Of a DNA stretch of 64,000 nt, positions 11,286-21,481 are shown in pieces. Under the pieces are notes generated by a model that was given only the letters and a program-made list of their open reading frames with translations, had not been told where the DNA came from and ran no database searches. The DNA is from Posidonia oceanica (taxonomy: Eukaryota > Streptophyta > Magnoliopsida > Alismatales > Posidoniaceae): assembly GCA_037176725.1 (NCBI GenBank), contig JAZBRS010000059.1, positions 7,303,001 to 7,367,000 on the forward strand, given 5' to 3'. The number at the start of each line of letters is the position of its first letter. The stretch's first letter is position 1. The position numbers were made by a program, and so were the translations under genes.

Positions 11286-12718
11286 TGTAGCGATCCCGAT
11301 CGGAATCAGGCTCGCTATTTAGCGGCGATTGGATCCGAGGAAGAGGCTCGACTCGAAAACACTTGAAATCGAGGAGAAAAGAGAAAGATAAGACAAATCA
11401 GAGTCGCCACCATGTCTATTAACGGGAGACAAGGAAAACCGGGGGAAATGCGTGAATTAACACGCAAAACCAAGCAAGAAATGCAAAGCAAAGCAATGCA
11501 AAGAAAACAAATGCAAATACATGCAAATGAGATGACTCTAGCCTAGGATAAGGGCAGTATGGTCATTGCAGGCCAAAAGTTAGGGCAAGGACTCCTGTTA
11601 CGTGCGGGGAAGGTGTTAGGCACCCCCGACACGCCTGAGAATCGGTCTTTCTAGGCTTACGCTCGCATACGCAGGGAAATGCAGGATTGAATGCCTATGT
11701 GCCTATAAATGCCTAAATGAATGCTCAAGGTGTGCTCTAAGTGGAGAGATGCAGGGCAAGGAAGTAAACGTGCTGTCTAAATGCTCAGCTACGCTGTCTG
11801 TGTTCCGAACCGGGCGAAGCCTAGCTCGTGAGAACTCCAGACAGTAAGCATCACAGCCCTATATGCAAATGCAAGCGAAAAAGCAAAACAACGGTAAAAC
11901 CATGTAATGCAATCGACATGCAAGAGAAAACGGCGTAAAACACGCAAAACGAGGCGAAAAACAAGAAAGTGCGCAAAACGGTGCAAAAAGACAAGATCGG
12001 CACGCAAAACGGGCGAGAAAGCAAGGCAGCACGCAAATCGGTGCGAAAGACGGTGACGGGCACGCAAAACTGTGCCAAAAACAGGGCGAGTGCGCAAAAC
12101 GACGCGAAAGACAAAGCAGGCACGCAAAACGGTGCCAAAACGAGGAAGGGCTCGCAAAACTGTGCCAAAAACTGCGAGATAAAACCTCGGAAAAGTTGTG
12201 CGAATGCTAAATGCAAAGAAAAGATTAGAAGCAGAAAAAGGAGAAGCAGAACAGCGCATGTGTGAGAACAGGTGTTGTTCGGGGCCACACAGAGTAAGTG
12301 TGAAGACCTACAAAGGGGTGAGTTAGCAAACAGGGGGATTACCACCTCTTTTGCGACCATTTCCCACTGAACTGTTCCACGGTGTGTCTTGCATGTTGCC
12401 CAAAGCTCGCGATGCGATCGGATCGTGGAAAATGGGGAAGAAAGTCACATTAAGTAGTAAATCCAGGGAAAACTCAACACAAAACACATGGGGAAACGTG
12501 AAATGGAGATCTTAGTTGATAGACAAGAAGAGGAGGCCCTATTCTACATGCTCAAAGAGACAGAAATCGAAAACGAGGAAAACTATGCAAATGGCATGCA
12601 AATGAATGCAATGCAGGGGTTCAGGAGGACATACCTGGAAATCCGGGAGCCTGATCTGAGATCTGCTCGGTCCATGCTGAAGAGCGCTTTGCTGCGGTCG
12701 CCTGGGCAGCTTACTTGA
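11286..12718 (-). mobile_element. Truncated family-A LTR shared by units A and B
   Basis: Corresponds to the 3' 1,433 bp of the unit A LTR (26153-27585), ending in CA beside the primer-binding site on the element strand. The upstream 4.3 kb, including the promoter and the TGTTGACACC start, is absent, and the breakpoint at 12718 joins unrelated sequence. By eye it differs from the unit A LTR at about 23 positions (about 1.6%), more than the internal regions differ. It contains a degenerate array of GCACGCAAAACGGTGCC-like units at about 11940-12180. With no promoter it probably cannot start transcription of unit B. Confidence 0.88.
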
Positions 12719-13467
12719 GGAGCGTGTCCGTCTCGGCATCTCGTCACTAGAGACGCCTCAAAAGCGATCCCCACTTGGGAAAGCTACTCAGCCCAACTGA
12801 ACGAGTTGTCCTCACTCAGGACAAACCACAGGGCACGCCTAATATACAGCGACCTCAGCTCAGTGCTCCAAACCACTAGAGGCTCCAACCCCTAGGCTCA
12901 GCCCGCTGGGGACTCAGCTGGGGATGATCAGCTGAGGAGGATGACAGGTTGACGGACCTTTCGCCGAGCAGTTTGGGGTGCCAGCCCGCTGGGGACTCAG
13001 CTGGGGATGATCAGCTGAGGAGGATGACAGGTTGACGGACCTTTCGCCGAGCAGTTTGGGGTGCCAGCCCGCAGGGGATGATGATCCAGCTGGGGGCGAC
13101 CAGCTGGGGACGCCAGATGGCGTTGCTTGACGACGCGGGTCCGTAGAGGCTCCGGACTCCAGATTGGGTGCTAAGGACTTTGCTGCGTTGTGATGTCTGC
13201 AAGTCTGGTTAGAAGGCCCAAGATGATGATGATAATGATATGCAATACAGAAAGAATCTTGATGTGCAAGCAGAAAGTAGAAACAGTTTTTCATTGATAA
13301 AGCTTGGTGGGTACAATGCCTGTGGCAGGCCAGAAATGTACAGCATAGTCTGAAAGAAGACCACATGATGGTTGCACAAGGGCCTAGTCAACTCGGGCCT
13401 TCTTCGACTGCCGGGAGTCGGGAAACAAAGGGCCGCCTGGCGGAATTTCAGTGATAGGCCAGAGTTC
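12719..13467 (-). other. Segment between DUF7745-like ORF and truncated LTR
   Basis: This is unique within the window. It lies after the stop of the DUF7745-like ORF and before the LTR breakpoint, and would be the 3' untranslated part of unit A. It contains a direct tandem duplication at 12899-13064. No gene and no polypurine tract are recognised; the tract may have been lost with the start of the LTR. Confidence 0.55.
12899..13064. repeat. 83-bp tandem repeat, two full copies plus a partial third
   Basis: Copies start at 12899 and 12982, and a third begins at 13065 but diverges after the first bases. Period 83 bp. The two full copies appear identical, so the duplication is recent. Confidence 0.9.
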
Positions 13468-14760
13468 TCAGACTTCAGCTTCATACTCAGGGGTGCATCC
13501 TACACCTCTCACAGCTGCAATGTCTGTAGATTGGACCCCATGCTGCATCAGACTAGCAAGCTTCTTGGTTGGGGCAGTTGTGCTGAGAGGGTACATCTGT
13601 AGAAGCTGGGGCGCTGTACTGTCAATGAAGGCGCCCTGCCGGAAGCCGAACTGGCGCATGACCCTGATTGGATGGTACTCTACGCCTGCTGTGAAACCTG
13701 GAAGAATGATCAGCCGCATGTCGCGCACGCTGAAGAAGACAGTGAATGGCTCTGCTGCAGAGGGGACAATATGCCAGGTTATAGCGTCGTCAGTCAGTGC
13801 TGACAGCTTCTCGTATACTTCTTTGACGCTCTTTTCTGTCTTGGCACGGGCGCTGCTGCAGTAGGCTTCAAAGGCATGCACTTGAGGGCGCAGAAGGTCC
13901 ATTTCTAAGTGTGCGGTTAGCCAGACTTGTATGAGTGCTCCGCAACCGTGGAAGTGGCAGCAGCGATGAGAGATGCGGTCCAGCCCGCGATAGGTCTCTG
14001 CCAGGACAACTGGTGCCAGGTCTATGTGCTGGGTCACCACAGTTAATGCAATTTCTGCAACCTCGATGGCCACTGTCAGTCGGCCATGGGTAAAGATCAG
14101 CTCGCCCAGGAAGCGGATAACAAATCCTCGGAGCCACAGCTCATCTCCGAGTTCTGCGCGCTTGTTCAAGATATCATCGAAGTGCGCAAGGCGAAGCATA
14201 GGTTCAGGCCTGCTGGTGCAGATTAGTTTCAGTTGGCAGGTTCGAGTGGGGAGCCCAGTTAGCTGGCTCAGGACCTTGAGACATCCATCTCGCCTCATGA
14301 AAATAGGTGGCCCCAGGATCTTGGAAAAGCCGCAAATCCGACGCACCTCTTCCAGTGTAGGTGTCAGCTCAGTCTTGTTGAAACGAAAGACATGATGCGC
14401 CGGCTTCCAGAATCTTGCGGCGGCACACAGAAGGTGGCGGCTGACCTCCACATCAGCGGCCTTCAGCAGCTTGGTTGGTATGCCCCACAGGCGCAGCTGT
14501 TCACAGTCTTGTAGAGTGAGCTTGTTGATCCATTCTCGCAGGGCTTCCGAGCAGTGTGCAGGGGTTAGCAGAGTAGGAAATCCCATTACGCTGATTACAG
14601 AGGGACAGGCAGATAGTTGCAGAAGCTTGAAAGTACCTGCTATCAATAAACAGTCAGATCTCGCAGGCGTATATTCTTTGACAATAAACAGAAACTGAGG
14701 CTGATAAAGTAGTTCCATATGCATCATAGCAGTCAATAACAGAACATAGCAATTAAGCAC
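13468..14760 (-). CDS. DUF7745-like (plant mobile domain-related) protein, sense strand of unit A
   Basis: A 430-codon intact frame between pol and the truncated LTR, on the same strand as pol. Recognisable pattern: a segment with FWKPAHHVFRF then LTPTLEEVRRICGF (about residues 116-145), and a later helix-rich block with APVVLAETYRGLDRI followed by a conserved Q-W helix (about 245-285). These match the plant DUF7745 family, a PMD relative often found inside retroelements. The upstream end used is the first possible start; the first 58 residues are hydrophobic and poorly conserved-looking, so an ATG at 14586 (MGFPTLL) is a good alternative. No catalytic motif is visible and the function is unknown. 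Extra ORFs of this kind occur in Tat elements. The equivalent ORF of unit B would lie left of the window. Confidence 0.7.
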   Translation of the reverse strand: MLNCYVLLLTAMMHMELLYQPQFLFIVKEYTPARSDCLLIAGTFKLLQLSACPSVISVMGFPTLLTPAHCSEALREWINKLTLQDCEQLRLWGIPTKLLKAADVEVSRHLLCAAARFWKPAHHVFRFNKTELTPTLEEVRRICGFSKILGPPIFMRRDGCLKVLSQLTGLPTRTCQLKLICTSRPEPMLRLAHFDDILNKRAELGDELWLRGFVIRFLGELIFTHGRLTVAIEVAEIALTVVTQHIDLAPVVLAETYRGLDRISHRCCHFHGCGALIQVWLTAHLEMDLLRPQVHAFEAYCSSARAKTEKSVKEVYEKLSALTDDAITWHIVPSAAEPFTVFFSVRDMRLIILPGFTAGVEYHPIRVMRQFGFRQGAFIDSTAPQLLQMYPLSTTAPTKKLASLMQHGVQSTDIAAVRGVGCTPEYEAEV

Positions 14761-16028
14761 AAATAGGCAAGGGGATTATGCAGCAGTCTTGCAAACACGG
14801 GGGCGAGGGCCGACAGGAGATCTGGACCAGCGCAGTTCGAGTGGCGTCGATATGCTCTGCTGGGGAGGAGTACTGTCTCAGGGCTGAAGCGCGTTGCAGA
14901 GCGGAGAGATTGATGGAAGAGGAAAGGAATGAAAGAGGATGCATGTATGCGTGATGCAGGTGATATGCTTATGAAGATGAGTAGTATGCTTGGATGGATG
15001 AGTATGCTTAGGTGCCCTCAGCATACGGAGTGCTTTGGTGCCTGCTGCGAAGGAAGGGAGTGGTCCCTGACTCACTGGGCCCTACCTAGACTCTTGGCTT
15101 GCTGGTGGCTCTCCGGAACGGGTTGTTGGCATTATACAGGTGGTGGTGTGGTGAGGACAGGCTACTGGCCACACTCTCAGGACCTACACCTATTCTTTCA
15201 GCTCTCTTCTTTTTTTTTTGATTGATTTCTCCCTCATAGGTATGCAGTCTTTCTCTGTCCCTAGCCAGGAGAAGGGTGAGTGTTTGCTCTTAGGAGGATG
15301 TGGTAGACCCTCTTAGGCTTGACATGCTGGGGATCTCTAGTGAGGCATGGGGGATAATGGTGCCTGTGTTTTTCGGGCTACATTTTGCCTTTTTTTTCTT
15401 GTTTTTTGCTTTGCTTGCTTTTTTTCCCCCTTTTTTTTTTGGCTTTTGTTCTATCTCTTTTCTCTCTTTTTTTTTTTGCTTGTTGTTTTGCTTTTCTCTT
15501 TTTTTTCAGGCTTTTGCTATCCCCATTTTGGTGGCAAAAGGAGGGTGTTTGAAATGTAATGGATTTAGGCTTTGGGTCTGTTGTGTGATGGGTAGGAGGA
15601 GCAGAGTTAGACCGCACACCCCTATCTCTAGGGCCGGCTTCTGTCTTCGTCTTCTGTTCCTTAGATGTGCCCAAACCTAGGTGTCTACTCTCACTCTTTT
15701 TCAGACTCACATCCTAACATTTTTTCTCCCTCAGGGGTGTATGTCCTTGCGAGATTAGGCGGTTCGCCTGTCCTCGTTGGTGGTGGCTCCCTCACTAGCT
15801 AAGACATCTGAGTAGTGCCAGGTGAGGTAGGACGACTCTTTCCCGAGCAGGCAAGCACTTCCGATTTTCATCACCGGGCAAAGATACAATGCTTGAGAGG
15901 ATGACGATGATGATTTTGGAGAGAGAGAATGCAAGAGTTGAAAGGATGACGATGATGATTTGAAATAGAGGTTGCAAGAGGTGAGAATGCAAGTGGGAGA
16001 AGGGCATCTACAACGGGGCCACTTTCGG
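14761..16028 (-). other. Spacer between pol and DUF7745-like ORF, unit A
   Basis: About 1.27 kb with no supported gene. It contains the same T-rich (plus) / purine-rich (element strand) tract as unit B, at about 15360-15520. Small open frames are low complexity. It probably holds the 5' untranslated part of the DUF7745 ORF if that is separately transcribed; no clear TATA box was seen. Confidence 0.5.
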
Positions 16029-19000
16029 CTACTGATAGTACTTCTTCAGATAGCAGAGGTTGACGGGCTCAGACTGCTCGACCCGGTCCATATCCTCAAG
16101 AGTTACAGCGCCTCCCGAAAAGATCTGCTTGACCACAAAGGGGCCACGCCAGTTGGGTCGGAATTTCCCTCGACCATCAGGCAAATGAATGGCGCGCAAG
16201 ACAAGATCCCCTGGCTGAAAGCTTCTGGGCTGGACCTTTTTCAGGAATGCTCTGGCCATCCGCTTCTGATAGCAGTGAGTGTTGTGCATAGCTTGCAGTC
16301 TGCGCTCATCAATTAAATTCAGTTGGATGCAGCGGTCTTCGACCCATTCTGCCTCTTCCAACTCAGCTTCTCGTAGGACCCGCAGAGAGGGGATCTCTAC
16401 TTCAACAGGTAACACCGCTTCCATGCCGTACACCAGAGAGTACGGGGTGGCTCCCGTTGAGGTCCGGATTGATGTCCTGTACGCCCAGAGCGCGTACGGG
16501 AGCTTGTCGTGCCAATCCTTGTGGGTTTCTGCCATTTTCTTCAGAATTTTGACAATGTTTTTGTTTGCAGACTCCACAGCTCCGTTCATCTGTGGCCGAT
16601 AGGGCGAGGATCGATGGTGCTTGATCTTAAGACTTTGCAGGAATTCCTCGATCCTTTTGGCAATGAAGTTTGTGCCATTATCAGAGATGACTGAGTGCGG
16701 GACCCTATATCGGGCAACGATATTGTTTCTGATAAATTTTTCTCTTGCCACAGCGGTGACTGTTCTGTAAGAGGCTGCTTCCACCCACTTGGTAAAGTAA
16801 TCGATCGCTACCAGAATGTAACGATGACCATTTGAAGCAGCAGGGTGGATGGCGCCAATGACATCGATCCCCCAGGTGGAGAAAGGCCATGGCGAAGACA
16901 TGTTGTGCAGCTGATGTGGAGGGGCCTTGATGAAGTTACCATGAATCTGACAGTTGTGGCATCTACGCACGAACCGGCAGCAGTCGGCTTCCATGGCCTG
17001 CCAGAAATATCCTTGAAGCATAATCTTCTTAGCCAGGAGGACGCCGTTCATGTGCGGGCCACAGGTCCCCGCATGCACTTGGAGCATCAGCGTGTCAGCC
17101 TCCGATTTGTTTAGGCAGCGTAGTAGCATCTGATTATATGACCTTCTGTACAGCTGCCCAGCCCCCAACACATACTTTGACGTCAGACGCGCCAGAGTTC
17201 TCTTGTCTGCTGCCGTGGTATCAGGAGGAAAACTACCAGACTCCAGAAAAGATTTTATATCTTGATACCAGGGCTGCCCCTCTGCTGGATCCGCTTCTTC
17301 TATGCTCATGCAGTATGCAGGCTGCTCGATGCGAGCGACTGATACATCCACTGTGCTATCTTCTGAAATGGTGAGCCAGGATGCCAGGGTTGCTAGTGCG
17401 TCTGCATACGCATTCTTTGCTCTGTTCATGTATGTGAAGCAGATGCTCTCAAATTCTTCCATCAGCCTCAGCAGGTGTTCGTGATACGGCACAAGCTTGG
17501 GATCTTTTGTCCTCCAGTCGCCGTTCACTTGAGAAATTACCAGCATGGCATCACCGTGCACATGCAGCTTCTGCGCCCCATGCTCGAGGGCGACTTTCAA
17601 CCCTAGGATGCATGCTTCGTACTCCGCTTCATTGTTTGTGCATGCGAAAGTCAGCTTCCTCGCGAAGGGAATCATCTGTCCCTGGGGCGTGGTCAGCACT
17701 GCGCCTACGCCTCGGCCCTTTTTGTTGACTGCATCATCAAAGTAGAGCTGCCATTCCTCTTGTTTCTCAGGATCTTTCTGCTCAGAGTCCTCCATTGCAA
17801 AGAGAATGTCTTCATCAGGGAACTGTGTCTGGAGGGGTTGGTATTCAGGCAGAGGAAGGTCAGCAAGATGGTCTGCCATGGCCTGACCCTTCATGGATTT
17901 CTGTGTGACAAAGGTGATGTCGTACTGGGACAATAACACCTGCCACTTAGCACATCTGCCCACCATGGCCGACTTTTGGAAAAGGAACTTGATAGGATCA
18001 TGCCGGCATAAGAGCTGTACTGGGTATGCCATCATGTAGTGTCTTAGTTTCTGTGTAGCCCAGACAAGGGACAAATAGGTCTTCTCTAGTGTACTGTACC
18101 TGGCTTCGCATTCATTAAACTTCTTGCTCAGGTAATAGATGGCGCGCTCCTTTCTACCAGATTCGTCGTGTTGGCCCAAGACGGCGCCCATGGAATGCTG
18201 CGTGGTAGAAAGGTAGAGAAGCAAAGGCCTCCCTGGTGTAGGCGGGACCAAGACAGGAGGCTTGATCAGCAGCTGCTTGATCTTGGCAAATGCAGCCTGA
18301 CACTCCTCGCTCCAGTGAATCTGCGCATTCTTCTTCAAGAGCTTGAATATGGGCTCGCAGATGGGTGTAAGCTGTGCAATGAAGCGGCTAATATATTGTA
18401 AACGCCCAAGCAGACTTCTGACTTCTTTTTCAGTCCTGGGGGGTGGCATGTCCACGATGGCTTGTGCTTTCAACGGGTCCAACTCAATCCCCCTTTGGCT
18501 AACAATGTAGCCGAGCAATTTGCCAGAAGACACCCCGAATACGCACTTCTTGGGATTCAGGCGCAGCTTGTACTTCCGTAGACGGTCAAAGAGCTTTTTG
18601 AGACAGGTAAGATGATCTTCAGGCTCTTTGCTTTTGGCAATCATATCGTCTACGTAGACCTCTACTTCTTGGTGCATGAGGTCGTGGAACAGCGCAGTCA
18701 TGGCCCTCTGATAGGTCGCACCAGCATTCTTCAGGCCGAACGGCATGACTTGGTAGCAGAAGACTCCCCAAGGGGTGATGAATGAAGTCTTTTCCATGTC
18801 TTCTTCTGCCATTTTGATTTGATTGTATCCAGAAAAGCCGTCCATGAAGGAGAGCATCTTGTGGCCCGCTGTATTGTTGACTAGGACGTCAATGTGAGGC
18901 AATGGAAAGTCGTCCTTGGGACTCGCCTTGTTGAGGTCCCTGTAGTCGATGCAGATCCGGATTCGGCCATCTTTCTTGGGCACAGGTACAATATTCGCCA

Positions 19001-21425
19001 GCCATTCAGGATAAAGAACGACCTTCAGAAAGTTGACGCTGAGCTGCTTCATTATCTCTTCCTTGATCATGAGCAGCCATTGTGGTCGCCATCTTCTTAA
19101 TTTCTGCTTCACTGGCTTGGCATCCGGGTTTAGGGACAGATTGTGCACCACTACTTCTATGTCAAGGCCGACCATATCCTCGTAACTCCAGGCGAAGACA
19201 TCCGCGTATTCTTTCAGGAATGCGACGAACTCTGCTCGAGCCTGGGAGGACAGCTGGGCACTGATACGAACTTCTCTGACTTCCTCAGCTGTGCCGATGT
19301 TGACAACCTCTGTTTCTTCTTCAACATGGAGGTTGGGGCCTTCTGGGTCGTCGTCATAGGGCTGGAACTCGGGCAATGATTCATCAGTCTCATCCATGCC
19401 CGTATCATCCTCCTCTCCATAAGCAATAAGTTCTGAGAGGATCTCTTTCCCAAAAGAAGGGCTTGTGATGTCGAAAGAGCGCATGTGTTCCGCTGCTTGG
19501 CCCTGGTGACGCTTCAGGATGGTCACGCTTACTCTAGTGTTCTTGTAGCCTCGGTGCGCGACCTCCGTCCCAGCAACTCCTTCTGCTGTTTGCTCTGGCC
19601 TGACTAATTCTGCTGAGTGCTTTGCTGATTCTACTGAGGGCCTTGCTGATTCTACTATTGATGCTGCTGACTGTTCTGCCGCTGAGGCTGCTGACAGTTC
19701 TGTTACTGATTCTGCTTTCTGCTCTGTTACTGCTGCTGCTTGCACTGCTGATGGTTCCTCCTCCGGGTTTTCTAATGTGCTTGGGGAGGGTATGCCGGAC
19801 TGGCCGCTGATCAGGGCATTGCCGCTTGCTATGCTGCTCAAATGAGGCATGGGTTGCACAAACCACCTAGACTCGCCTTCTGGTTGAAGAGTGATGAGCT
19901 CATCTGGTCTAGGGGAGTCTGGCGCTGCTGAGTCTTCTTCCAGGACCATGATAGAGGCATGGTCTTCTTGCAGAGGAGGGTCCGTAATCACGACTTTTCC
20001 TTTCCTTTCTGCGGCTTGATGCTCTGCCAGGTCTTCTGCTATCGACTTGATTTGTTCTTGATAGAGTAGCTCTAAGTCAGACATCCAAGAATCGACCTGG
20101 GCTTCTATCACCACTCCTTCTTTCTCGTCCGAGGGGGAGTCGACGTAGTAGGCGCCGGGGGCCTGCGGCACTGGCCCGGCTGCAAGACGGATTGCTGCCC
20201 TTGGAATCTGCATGATCTGGTTCACGGACGCGTCCGATGGTGGCAACTCTAATGTAGAAGGCCCAAATGGACAAGTCAGCGGTGCCATAAATGGATATGC
20301 TGCCAGGGTCACTGTTGGAGAGTAAGCAGAGGTGCTCTTTAGAGGGCTCAAGGGCCCGGAGAGTGTAGTGCTCAGCTGGCCTTTTGTATCGGGCCGTAAC
20401 TGAGAGAGTGCAGCCTCTGACGCCATGGGGTCTTGCCATGAGAGCTGCTGCTGGTTGTCAGGAGGATGCGAAGCGGACTGCGCCTGCTGCATTCCCGGAG
20501 ATGTGGATGCTGAAGCGGGCTGAGCCGCGCTGTTGACTGTATTGATTAACTGCCCCTCCAGAGATAGGGACAGTGGCACTGATGTTGCTGTGACCGCTGG
20601 TAGCATGCTTGATTCTGCCAGAAGGAGTGTCTCTGACTCCTGCACTGCTGCTGTCTGTACTTGGGAAGCTGATGTGGCTGCAAAAGAGTGGGAACTTGCC
20701 AGCTCTACCACAGGGCCTGCTGAGCTGCCTGCTGTTTCTGCCAGAGGAAGAGCTGAATAGATTGATTGTGTGGCCTCTGCTCTGATCACTGTTTCTGCTG
20801 TACTGGTTGGGACTGCCTCTGTTGTGCCAGACTGCTCCTCATCCGAGTAGTAGTCCTCAACACACACCCAATCCTCTATCGGTACCGTGTCTTGATCGTC
20901 GGATGATCCCAGGGTTCCTGCACTGGTAAAGTTAGTGAGGTCTCTGGGAATGGCTGGTGCATGGTCCTTGAGCTGGAAGCAGTGATCTTCGCTGGTCTTG
21001 GGCTCGTAGCCGAGGCCTTCAGATTTCCTTCGCTCCACTGCTACGATCGGCTCCGCGATCCCTTGGCCGTGACGCCCGAGCGGCGTACCCTTTGTGTAAC
21101 CCCACCTGTGACATACATTCTCGACCATTCGAAAGGGGTTGCTGTGAACGGTCAAGGAGTTGACACGTTCAAGATCAGGAATGAAGTTAACCGGCTCACA
21201 CCGATTAACGCGATATAGGGCTTCAGAAGTCTCGGGGTCAAACGGGATAGACTGCGACGACACGGGGGAGACTGCTTCGATCCGCTCCTTCTCAAAGTTC
21301 TCCGCCATGACGACAATGACATCGTCGCCGCGACGGTACTTTATCATTCGATGGAGGGTCGAAGGAAGGACCTGATGCTTGTGGAGCCAAGGGCGCCCAA
21401 GCAGAAGATTGAAGTTCGGCTTCAA
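16029..21425 (-). CDS. pol: Tat-lineage pol polyprotein, unit A
   Basis: An intact frame of about 1,798 residues, nearly identical to unit B pol. Order: protease tail (LLLGRPW), G-patch (100-142), long Ala/Ser/Pro/Glu spacer (about 150-720), RT (770-960, YVDD 924-927), RT-linked RNase H, second RNase H (acidic residues 1230, 1267, 1292, 1342), integrase (HHCC finger, D1521-D1582-E1618, C-terminal GPF). At the first acidic residue of the second RNase H the text is FDDA where most relatives have FDGA. The protease C-terminal half is in this frame while its catalytic DNGSG is in gag-pro, so expression needs a -1 shift or splicing near 21485-21480. The TTG at 21425 is only where the open frame was counted from. 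Confidence 0.94.
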   Translation of the reverse strand: MKPNFNLLLGRPWLHKHQVLPSTLHRMIKYRRGDDVIVVMAENFEKERIEAVSPVSSQSIPFDPETSEALYRVNRCEPVNFIPDLERVNSLTVHSNPFRMVENVCHRWGYTKGTPLGRHGQGIAEPIVAVERRKSEGLGYEPKTSEDHCFQLKDHAPAIPRDLTNFTSAGTLGSSDDQDTVPIEDWVCVEDYYSDEEQSGTTEAVPTSTAETVIRAEATQSIYSALPLAETAGSSAGPVVELASSHSFAATSASQVQTAAVQESETLLLAESSMLPAVTATSVPLSLSLEGQLINTVNSAAQPASASTSPGMQQAQSASHPPDNQQQLSWQDPMASEAALSQLRPDTKGQLSTTLSGPLSPLKSTSAYSPTVTLAAYPFMAPLTCPFGPSTLELPPSDASVNQIMQIPRAAIRLAAGPVPQAPGAYYVDSPSDEKEGVVIEAQVDSWMSDLELLYQEQIKSIAEDLAEHQAAERKGKVVITDPPLQEDHASIMVLEEDSAAPDSPRPDELITLQPEGESRWFVQPMPHLSSIASGNALISGQSGIPSPSTLENPEEEPSAVQAAAVTEQKAESVTELSAASAAEQSAASIVESARPSVESAKHSAELVRPEQTAEGVAGTEVAHRGYKNTRVSVTILKRHQGQAAEHMRSFDITSPSFGKEILSELIAYGEEDDTGMDETDESLPEFQPYDDDPEGPNLHVEEETEVVNIGTAEEVREVRISAQLSSQARAEFVAFLKEYADVFAWSYEDMVGLDIEVVVHNLSLNPDAKPVKQKLRRWRPQWLLMIKEEIMKQLSVNFLKVVLYPEWLANIVPVPKKDGRIRICIDYRDLNKASPKDDFPLPHIDVLVNNTAGHKMLSFMDGFSGYNQIKMAEEDMEKTSFITPWGVFCYQVMPFGLKNAGATYQRAMTALFHDLMHQEVEVYVDDMIAKSKEPEDHLTCLKKLFDRLRKYKLRLNPKKCVFGVSSGKLLGYIVSQRGIELDPLKAQAIVDMPPPRTEKEVRSLLGRLQYISRFIAQLTPICEPIFKLLKKNAQIHWSEECQAAFAKIKQLLIKPPVLVPPTPGRPLLLYLSTTQHSMGAVLGQHDESGRKERAIYYLSKKFNECEARYSTLEKTYLSLVWATQKLRHYMMAYPVQLLCRHDPIKFLFQKSAMVGRCAKWQVLLSQYDITFVTQKSMKGQAMADHLADLPLPEYQPLQTQFPDEDILFAMEDSEQKDPEKQEEWQLYFDDAVNKKGRGVGAVLTTPQGQMIPFARKLTFACTNNEAEYEACILGLKVALEHGAQKLHVHGDAMLVISQVNGDWRTKDPKLVPYHEHLLRLMEEFESICFTYMNRAKNAYADALATLASWLTISEDSTVDVSVARIEQPAYCMSIEEADPAEGQPWYQDIKSFLESGSFPPDTTAADKRTLARLTSKYVLGAGQLYRRSYNQMLLRCLNKSEADTLMLQVHAGTCGPHMNGVLLAKKIMLQGYFWQAMEADCCRFVRRCHNCQIHGNFIKAPPHQLHNMSSPWPFSTWGIDVIGAIHPAASNGHRYILVAIDYFTKWVEAASYRTVTAVAREKFIRNNIVARYRVPHSVISDNGTNFIAKRIEEFLQSLKIKHHRSSPYRPQMNGAVESANKNIVKILKKMAETHKDWHDKLPYALWAYRTSIRTSTGATPYSLVYGMEAVLPVEVEIPSLRVLREAELEEAEWVEDRCIQLNLIDERRLQAMHNTHCYQKRMARAFLKKVQPRSFQPGDLVLRAIHLPDGRGKFRPNWRGPFVVKQIFSGGAVTLEDMDRVEQSEPVNLCYLKKYYQ

Positions 21426-21481
21426 GTCGACGACATAGAATTCTACGTCGAAGACAACCGGGCCAATAGCGAGAGGAATAA

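Larger units (their letters stand above)
1..12718 (-). mobile_element. Tat/Ogre-type Ty3/gypsy element, unit B (3' end beyond window)
   Basis: This is the second unit of a head-to-tail tandem. Positions 1-12718 repeat 14868-27585 with an offset of 14865-14867 bp and very few differences. Reading on the minus strand, it has a truncated 5' LTR (12718-11286), a primer-binding site, a leader, gag-pro (broken by a stop), pol, and a tail that runs off the window at position 1. Homology to unit A ends abruptly at 12718, inside the LTR: unit A continues with about 4.3 kb of further LTR, whereas here the sequence passes directly into the segment that carries a DUF7745-like ORF. The lineage call rests on the dual RNase H, G-patch and gag knuckle in its proteins. 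The remainder, including any DUF7745 ORF and 3' LTR of this unit, would lie left of the window. Confidence 0.9.

Noticed and set aside
11401..11440. A second TGGCGACTCTG-like word inside the family-A LTR (also near 26270 and 59160)
   Set aside because: It resembles the primer site but lies within the LTR and lacks the full match; the site next to the LTR end is the better candidate.
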